Assembly (NCBI GenBank): GCA_964418125.1
Contig: CAYQKY010000018.1
Location: forward strand, 1-64,000
DNA length: 64,000 bases
Reading direction: 5' to 3'
Source of the DNA: JACJXW01 sp964418125
GTDB taxonomy: Bacteria; Bacteroidota; Bacteroidia; Chitinophagales; Saprospiraceae
Shown here one piece after another: positions 59,154 to 64,000 of this stretch. Position numbers and translations under genes: made by a program. How positions within the stretch are numbered: position 1 is the stretch's first letter; each line of letters starts with the position of its first letter. Below the pieces are notes generated by a model. It did no database searches. It was not told the origin of the DNA and worked only from the letters and a program-made list of their open reading frames with translations.

Positions 59154-60068
59154 CTACTCCAGCCTGAACTTCACCGGCAGGTTGAACTGTACCCGTACGG
59201 CACGGCCACGTTGCTTGCCGGGGATCCACTTCAGGCCTTCGGTATTCATCAGGTTGACCACGCGGAGGGCTTCCTGGCCGCACTGGGCGCCGATATCACG
59301 CACTACCTTGGCGTCGGCCACCGATCCGTCTTTTTCAACGACGAACTGGACTACGACGGTGCCTTCCACACCGTTTTCACGGGCGATGGCGGGGTAGTTG
59401 ATGTTTTTGTAAATGAACTCCAACATCTTTTTGTCGGCGCACTGCTTCTTTTCCTGTTTGGTAGGCAGGTCTTCACAACCCGGGAAGCGCGGCATGTCTT
59501 CAACCACTTTGAAGATCTCTTCCACTTCCGGCTCTGGCGGCGGCGGGGGCGGAGGAGGCGGGGGCGGAGGAGCGGACTCCTGTACGGGAGGAGCTTCTAC
59601 TACCGTTTCATCGTCAACCGACTGGTCGACAAATTCTACTTCTTCTTCCTCCAGGATCTCCTCATCCGGCACCTCTTCAATTACAGGAGGTGGCGGGGGA
59701 GGGGGTGGGGGTGGCGGTTCAGCGGTACGAGGCGGTTCGATCTCAATTTCTTCATCGAACACCAGTGCGTCATCAGGGATGTACACATCTTCCTCGTATT
59801 GGGTCCAACTGAATGCCAGTATCGTCAAGCCAAGAGCTAACACCAGGCCGAGGTTGAAGAAGGTACCGCTGTACTTAAAGGCGTCTGCCCAGGGGTACTT
59901 CGTCCTCGCATCCAATGGTGATTTGCCCGAATGGCTCGCCGCATCTGTGGAAACATTGGCGGAGCGCTGCGCATAGACCGATTTCATCACAACGATGATC
60001 GCTATGATGCCCACGATTATGGCAGACACTAGTCCGGCCAGGGTTCCGCCGGTTATTGACAAATCCAT
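59154..60068 (-). CDS. Energy transducer TonB-like protein with extra N-terminal TM
   Basis: A 304-residue protein. The C-terminal 95 residues are a TonB domain (INYPAIARENGVEGTVVVQFVVEKDGSV ... GLKWIPGKQRGRAV). The middle has two proline runs with an acidic linker. The usual membrane anchor is at about 62-85 (FFNLGLVLALGLTILAFSW), preceded by the Bacteroidota TonB start DARTKYPWADAFKYSG. Before that, residues about 10-28 form another membrane helix and a linker of about 25 residues, an extension not present in standard TonB. Couples proton-motive force to outer-membrane transport. Confidence 0.9.
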   Translation of the reverse strand: MDLSITGGTLAGLVSAIIVGIIAIIVVMKSVYAQRSANVSTDAASHSGKSPLDARTKYPWADAFKYSGTFFNLGLVLALGLTILAFSWTQYEEDVYIPDDALVFDEEIEIEPPRTAEPPPPPPPPPPPVIEEVPDEEILEEEEVEFVDQSVDDETVVEAPPVQESAPPPPPPPPPPPPEPEVEEIFKVVEDMPRFPGCEDLPTKQEKKQCADKKMLEFIYKNINYPAIARENGVEGTVVVQFVVEKDGSVADAKVVRDIGAQCGQEALRVVNLMNTEGLKWIPGKQRGRAVRVQFNLPVKFRLE

Positions 60069-60080
60069 ACTGACAAGGTT

Positions 60081-60428
60081 TTATTTTATCAAAAAATTTA
60101 TACCCAAAACTCCTAAAATAGAGCCAATAATATTAGCAATTATATCAAAAACTTCAAAGGCCCTGTTCGGGAAAAAGGTGTATTGAACCACTTCCATACT
60201 GATCCCGTAAAGGCTGCTGACCATAATTGCTGCTGCCAGAACAAGGGGGGAAAGGCCGACGGTTCGGTAAAACCCCCAAAGCAAAGAACCGGCCAGAACA
60301 AAGTAGGCGGCTGCGTGTGCAAACTTATCCGGCTCCAGTAAATTGGAAAAGCGTGGCACTGTTACAGCCTGGCCGGTCGACAGCGTAAAGATCAAGGCTG
60401 CCCACAGAAGGGCAGGTATGAAATTCAA
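60081..60428 (-). CDS. VanZ-family membrane protein
   Basis: A 115-residue protein with about four membrane helices and the VanZ-like start (ALLWAALIFTLSTG) and DKFAHAAAYFVLAGSLLWG motif. The role of chromosomal VanZ-like proteins outside glycopeptide resistance clusters is unclear. It lies 12 bp upstream of the tonB start on the same strand, so the two may be co-transcribed. Confidence 0.82.
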   Translation of the reverse strand: MNFIPALLWAALIFTLSTGQAVTVPRFSNLLEPDKFAHAAAYFVLAGSLLWGFYRTVGLSPLVLAAAIMVSSLYGISMEVVQYTFFPNRAFEVFDIIANIIGSILGVLGINFLIK

Positions 60429-60508
60429 TAAATTGGCTCTTTTGCTAGGATAGATGCGGGCTGATTTATTTTTGGTGTGTCGAAGATAAGAAAATTTTAA
60501 TTTTTTTT

Positions 60509-60901
60509 TTAACTCACCATCTTCTCATAGGCTTCAGCATCCATGAGTTCCTCCAGTTCGCCGGGGTTGGAAACCTCCATTTTAATGATCCAGCCCTCCC
60601 CGTAAGGGTCATTATTTACCAGGGTCGGGTCATCACCTTCCGATTCATCCAGGGCGGGATTGAACTCCAGTATTTTCCCGGAAACCGGCATAAAGAGGTC
60701 GGAGGTGGTCTTAACCGCTTCAACGGTGCCGAATACTTCCCCCTGAGAGAGGTTTTCTCCAACAGTATCTACTTCAATGTAGACCAATTCATCCAATTCA
60801 CTTTGCGCGAAATCGGTAATGCCTACATAGGCGATTTTACCGCCTTCAACGCGGATCCATTCGTGGTCGCTGGTGTACTTCAGGTTGTCCGGAAAGTTCA
60901 T
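60509..60901 (-). CDS. gcvH: Glycine cleavage system H protein
   Basis: A 130-residue lipoyl carrier of the glycine cleavage complex, from ATG 60901 (MNFPDNLKYTSDHEWIR, the family start); an in-frame ATG at 60940 adds an unlikely 13 residues. The lipoylated lysine is in GTVEAVKTTSDL (about residue 64). The other gcv genes are not in the window. Confidence 0.97.
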   Translation of the reverse strand: MNFPDNLKYTSDHEWIRVEGGKIAYVGITDFAQSELDELVYIEVDTVGENLSQGEVFGTVEAVKTTSDLFMPVSGKILEFNPALDESEGDDPTLVNNDPYGEGWIIKMEVSNPGELEELMDAEAYEKMVS

Positions 60902-61116
60902 GCTTAAGAGTAGTTTGGATGATGTTTTGTAACCGCCCAAAAATAAAGGATTTTTAGAGACTGGAAGCGGTTTGGAAAAATTTTCTTTTACAATCGTGCC
61001 ACAGGCCTGCTTTTGCCGGCAAGGGTTTGCTAAACTTTAAGCCGGCTGCCTCCAACCAATACTGCTACACATTCTTTAGCTGCACCCAAACCGGGCAGCC
61101 GGCCGTATGGCAACTC

Positions 61117-62445
61117 CTATCCTTCTTTCGCAGCCGCCTGTTCCTGCCCCAGGAAGTTTTTCACCCAATTGGTAGTTACGGACTTGGGGCGTTCCAGCGG
61201 GAAGCCAAGGGCCCGTGCCCAGCACAGGGAGGAAAGCACGCCCAGAGCGCGCGATACCCCAAAGAGGACGGTATAGAAGCTATATTCCTTGAGGCCATAA
61301 TGAACGAGCAATGCTCCGGAGTGGGCATCGACGTTGGGCCAGGGGTTCTTGACTTTGCCCAGGTCCTGGAGTATTGGCGGCACTACTTCAAATACCTTCC
61401 ATACCACGTTGACGATATCATCATCCTTGATGTAGGCTTCTGCAAAGCGCTTCTGGGCGATGAAGCGGGGGTCGGGCTCCCGGAGAACAGCATGGCCGTA
61501 GCCGGGGATGACCTGGCCGGCAGCCAGTGTGCTGTTCACATAATCTGCGATCTGTTCTTTGGTGGGCTTGGTGGTGCCCAGGGCGTCCAGCATGCTGAAG
61601 ATCCATTTGATGACCTCCTGGTTGGCCAGGCCGTGGAGCGGGCCCGCCAGGGCGCTCATCCCGGCAGCCAGCGATAGATAAGCGTCACTGAGGGTAGACC
61701 CAACCAGGTGAGTGGTATGGGCCGATGCGTTGCCACCTTCGTGGTCGGCGTGGATGGTCAGATAGAGGCGCATCAAGTTCTTGAAGCCGGGGTCTCCCAT
61801 GCCCAGCATCTGAGCGAAATTGCCGGCCCAGTCCTGGGCGATATCCGGAGCGATATGGTCCCCGTTATGATAAGTGCGGCGATAGATGTAAGCTGCGACC
61901 CGGGGCAGGCGGGCGATCAGGTTCATCGTGTCCTCATAGGTAGGGTCCCAGTAATCGGCCTTGTTGATCCCTTCATCATAACGACGGGCAAAACAGCTCT
62001 CCGTCTGCATGGAAGCAATGGCCGTAATGAACTGGGTCATCGGATGCGTACTGGCAGGCAGGCTGTCCAACAACTGGAAGACATGCTCGGGGACGTTGCT
62101 CCGCCGCGTCCATTGCTGAGTCAACCAGTGGACTTCTTCATCTGTCGGTATCTCACCGACCAGCATCAGCCAGAACAATCCCTCCGGGCGGGGCTCCTTG
62201 CCATCAGGCCCTTTGGGAAGTTTCTCGCGCAGTTCCGGGATGTAATGGCCGCGGAAACTGATACCCTTGATGGGGTCCAGCTGAGAAGTTTCCCAGACCA
62301 TCATTTTTACGCCGCGGGCGCCGCCGTAGATCTGCCTGAGTTTTACTTCATCGACTTTTTTGTCTCCATGTTTCTTGAGCATTCCTTTGACCTCATCTCT
62401 AAGTTCGGAAGCTTTTTTATTGAATTTCTGTTTTAGGGGATCCAT
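61117..62445 (-). CDS. gltA: Citrate synthase, eukaryotic (mitochondrial) type
   Basis: A 442-residue citrate (Si)-synthase. Oxaloacetate plus acetyl-CoA to citrate, first step of the TCA cycle. Catalytic landmarks: HADHEGGNASAHTTHLV (first His), PLHGLANQEV (second His), GYGHAVLREPDPR (third His and Arg) and the Asp in the VDAHSG segment. The length and the PGFKNLMRLYLTIHADHE region match the dimeric mitochondrial type rather than hexameric enterobacterial GltA, as in a number of Bacteroidota. The symbol gltA is by function. Confidence 0.95.
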   Translation of the reverse strand: MDPLKQKFNKKASELRDEVKGMLKKHGDKKVDEVKLRQIYGGARGVKMMVWETSQLDPIKGISFRGHYIPELREKLPKGPDGKEPRPEGLFWLMLVGEIPTDEEVHWLTQQWTRRSNVPEHVFQLLDSLPASTHPMTQFITAIASMQTESCFARRYDEGINKADYWDPTYEDTMNLIARLPRVAAYIYRRTYHNGDHIAPDIAQDWAGNFAQMLGMGDPGFKNLMRLYLTIHADHEGGNASAHTTHLVGSTLSDAYLSLAAGMSALAGPLHGLANQEVIKWIFSMLDALGTTKPTKEQIADYVNSTLAAGQVIPGYGHAVLREPDPRFIAQKRFAEAYIKDDDIVNVVWKVFEVVPPILQDLGKVKNPWPNVDAHSGALLVHYGLKEYSFYTVLFGVSRALGVLSSLCWARALGFPLERPKSVTTNWVKNFLGQEQAAAKEG

Positions 62446-62772
62446 CTATTTATTAATGATTAATGAGTGTTTATAAATCTTAGAATTTTCTCTCGCTCCA
62501 ATGAAAAAGTAACAGCTACCCGCTGCCAGAGTTCAGGTGAAATATCCGGAAAAAAGAAAGGCTTTGCAACTGTTTCCGGGGGGGGGAAACGCCCATTTCC
62601 CGGATTTACTTTCCAGGAGGTTAAAGGTAAATATTTTTCCAAAACTTACTTTGCTGAAAGGAGCAACCGGGTAACGATTGTTCCGCCATCAGTCAATGTT
62701 ACAGATAAAACATTTAAAAAGTTTTTCGATAAGAAAAAAAGCGGCCCTTGACGGACCGCTTTTTGAGGGGGG
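62446..62772. other. Intergenic region
   Basis: About 330 bp, AT-rich in its left part, containing a terminator for the leftward gene at 62773 (62736-62764). The promoter of citrate synthase should lie here, but no clear element was found. Confidence 0.4.
62736..62764 (-). terminator. Terminator of the 62773 gene
   Basis: AAAAAGCGG (62736-62744) pairs with CCGCTTTTT (62756-62764); on the minus strand the stem is followed by a U-rich tract. Confidence 0.8.
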
Positions 62773-63180
62773 TTATTCCAGTTCCCACATGGCCAGTTGT
62801 ATTTCCTCTCTGGTAGCGCCTTCCTGCTTCAGCTTTTCGGCAAGGGCCGACTCCTTCTTCCTCCGTTCGACGAGTTTTTGTTTGAATATCTCCATCTGGG
62901 CCTCCGTCAGTAATCGCCGTGTAGAAGCAAGCATTCCCTCCCGTACCGAATTCTTTTTTTGCAGGAAAAGCCGGTAATCGGACTGCCGCAGTTCTTCAAT
63001 GGAAGCCAGGTTGCGGAACCGGCGCTCCTGGATCTGGTACATCTCTTCTGCCTGCTTTTTATCGAGTTGATACAAGGCTGCCGCCTCTTCAGTAGCTTTG
63101 CGGGCCGCATCATTTTCCTGCTGTGCTGACAGGCCCGGTGCCAGGGAAAGGACTAGAAAGAAAAGTGTCAGTTTCTTCAT
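62773..63180 (-). CDS. Small exported helical protein
   Basis: A 135-residue protein with a signal peptide (MKKLTLFFLVLSLAPGLSA). The mature part is a charged, all-helical chain (for example LDKKQAEEMYQIQERRFRNL and LTEAQMEIFKQKLVERRKKE). The size, export and helix-rich nature resemble Spy/CpxP-type periplasmic proteins, but the LTxxQ motif is only partly present (LLTEAQMEIF). Function unknown. Confidence 0.75.
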   Translation of the reverse strand: MKKLTLFFLVLSLAPGLSAQQENDAARKATEEAAALYQLDKKQAEEMYQIQERRFRNLASIEELRQSDYRLFLQKKNSVREGMLASTRRLLTEAQMEIFKQKLVERRKKESALAEKLKQEGATREEIQLAMWELE

Positions 63181-63309
63181 AATACATTTTTCGGTTGTCT
63201 TGCCGCAAAATACAATTTTTGGGCGTTAACCTGGTTATGTACTTCATAATTCAGCGGCTTTGGGATGCGGGGCGACGGAAGAAAGGAAGGAATTGGCGGG
63301 TTTCATTAC

Positions 63310-63340
63310 TTGTATCCATGTGTGTAAAGGTGTAATTTTG
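63310..63340 (+). promoter_or_regulatory. Promoter of the DUF3109 gene
   Basis: TTG at 63310-63312, 20-bp spacer and TAATTTTG at 63333-63340, then CGCC. About 69 bp before the start codon. Confidence 0.6.
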
Positions 63341-63408
63341 CGCCCTGATTCGGGGGTTGACTTTGTGGGTAGCCAGGTTCATTTTTTCAGTTTTAACAAT
63401 GCACAGCT

Positions 63409-63996
63409 ATGTTGATGATAGGCGAAGTACTGATCAGTGACGATATTATCCGGGAGCAGTTCCTCTGCAACCTCACTGCCTGCAAGGGAGCCTGTTGCTG
63501 GGAAGGGGACCTGGGCGCCCCCCTGGAGCCGGAAGAACGATACACGCTGGAACAGATATTCGAAGAGATAAAACCCTTCCTGCGCCCACAGGGCCTGGCC
63601 ACTATTAAAAAGGAAGGGCTCTACACCTATGATGAAGACAGCGGCGGCTACGCTACCCCGCTCATCGACGGCGGCCCGTGCGCCTACATGAATTACGATG
63701 AAAAAGGCGTCGCCAAATGCGGGATAGAGCAGGCCTACCACGCCGGGAAAACAGACTTCAAAAAACCCATCTCCTGCCACCTCTACCCGGTCCGCGCCGC
63801 CGTAGACGAACGGGTAGGCCTGCAACGGCTAAATTACGACCGCTGGGAGATATGCTCCGCAGCCTGTGAGTTGGGCAAACAACAGCAATTGCCGGTTTAC
63901 CGATTCCTTAAAGAGGCCCTCATCCGAAAATTCGGAGCGGATTTCTACGAAGAGCTCGATGCAGCAGCGAAGAACCTTTCCTTACCGCTGCTGTAG
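63409..63996 (+). CDS. DUF3109-family Cys-rich protein
   Basis: A 195-residue protein of DUF3109, a family frequent in Bacteroidota. Conserved cysteines: LCNLTACKGACCWEGD near the start, GGPCAYM, AKCGIEQAY, PISCHLYPVR and WEICSAACE. Together they would suit an iron-sulfur or zinc site, as in the related YkgJ-type Cys-rich family. No function is established. The start may be 63409 or the Met codon six bases later (63415). Confidence 0.9.
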   Translation: MLMIGEVLISDDIIREQFLCNLTACKGACCWEGDLGAPLEPEERYTLEQIFEEIKPFLRPQGLATIKKEGLYTYDEDSGGYATPLIDGGPCAYMNYDEKGVAKCGIEQAYHAGKTDFKKPISCHLYPVRAAVDERVGLQRLNYDRWEICSAACELGKQQQLPVYRFLKEALIRKFGADFYEELDAAAKNLSLPLL

Positions 63997-64000
63997 CTTG

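Overview
The window looks like chromosomal DNA from a marine or activated-sludge type Bacteroidota, most likely class Saprospiria (relatives of Lewinella, Haliscomenobacter, Phaeodactylibacter). The reasons are two proteins with type IX secretion sorting domains (type A at 12251-15103, type B at 21997-22742), bacillithiol synthase BshA, a DUF5723 outer-membrane-type protein, DUF3109, a Rho factor with a long charged insert, and Bacteroidota promoters (TTG-N19-20-TAnnTTTG) upstream of several genes. The taxonomic call is inference, since no marker gene could be compared.

Layout, left to right. 162-2924: co-directional cbpA/cbpM chaperone pair, a P-loop kinase and an APH-fold kinase. 3576-10425: universal stress protein, a GCS2-like ligase fused to CBS domains, a histone-deacetylase-family hydrolase, and a large acyl-CoA synthetase fused to a GNAT domain. 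10795-15103 (minus): bshA and a secreted T9SS protein. 15411-24588: MerR-like regulator, LPG-synthase-like membrane protein, rfaE2, Nif3, C4 zinc-ribbon protein, TPR protein, a decayed patch (frameshifted T9SS type B gene plus a DUF547 remnant), hydrolase and methyltransferase. 24585-27123 (minus): acyl-CoA dehydrogenase and a Pycsar-effector-family protein whose HD motif is lost. 27575-31154: lipoprotein/DUF5723 pair and a 'glyoxalase'-labelled small protein, separated by unusual heptamer arrays. 31301-31374: tRNA-Met(CAT) flanked by broken tRNA-like fragments. 31537-35516: small conserved protein, ADP-ribosylglycohydrolase lipoprotein, Fic protein behind two stacked palindromes, UPF0175/DUF3368 toxin-antitoxin pair. 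36030-41137 (minus): a TIR / nSTAND ATPase / coiled-coil / FGE-like gene cluster. 41368-63996: housekeeping genes (groEL-groES, hsp20, rho, serS, frr, rpmH, gcvH, citrate synthase, tonB, mscS) among lipoproteins, porin-like and TPR proteins.

The most interesting part is 36030-41137. It resembles a conflict (immunity-type) cassette in which two reading frames are currently broken at slippage-prone sequence. The TIR gene is one base short in a run of five Gs. The coiled-coil and FGE parts are separated by a tandem array of five 8-bp units; on paper, removing one unit joins the two frames into one open reading frame. This looks like a contingency locus, although sequencing error or simple decay cannot be excluded.

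A second theme is short tandem 'word' arrays of 7-8 bp with nearby inverted copies. They occur at gene ends (29128-29246, 30630-30751, 36900-36943, weaker at 10498-10645 and 17521-17627) and supply the stop codons of two genes. They recall the heptamer STRR sequences of cyanobacteria.
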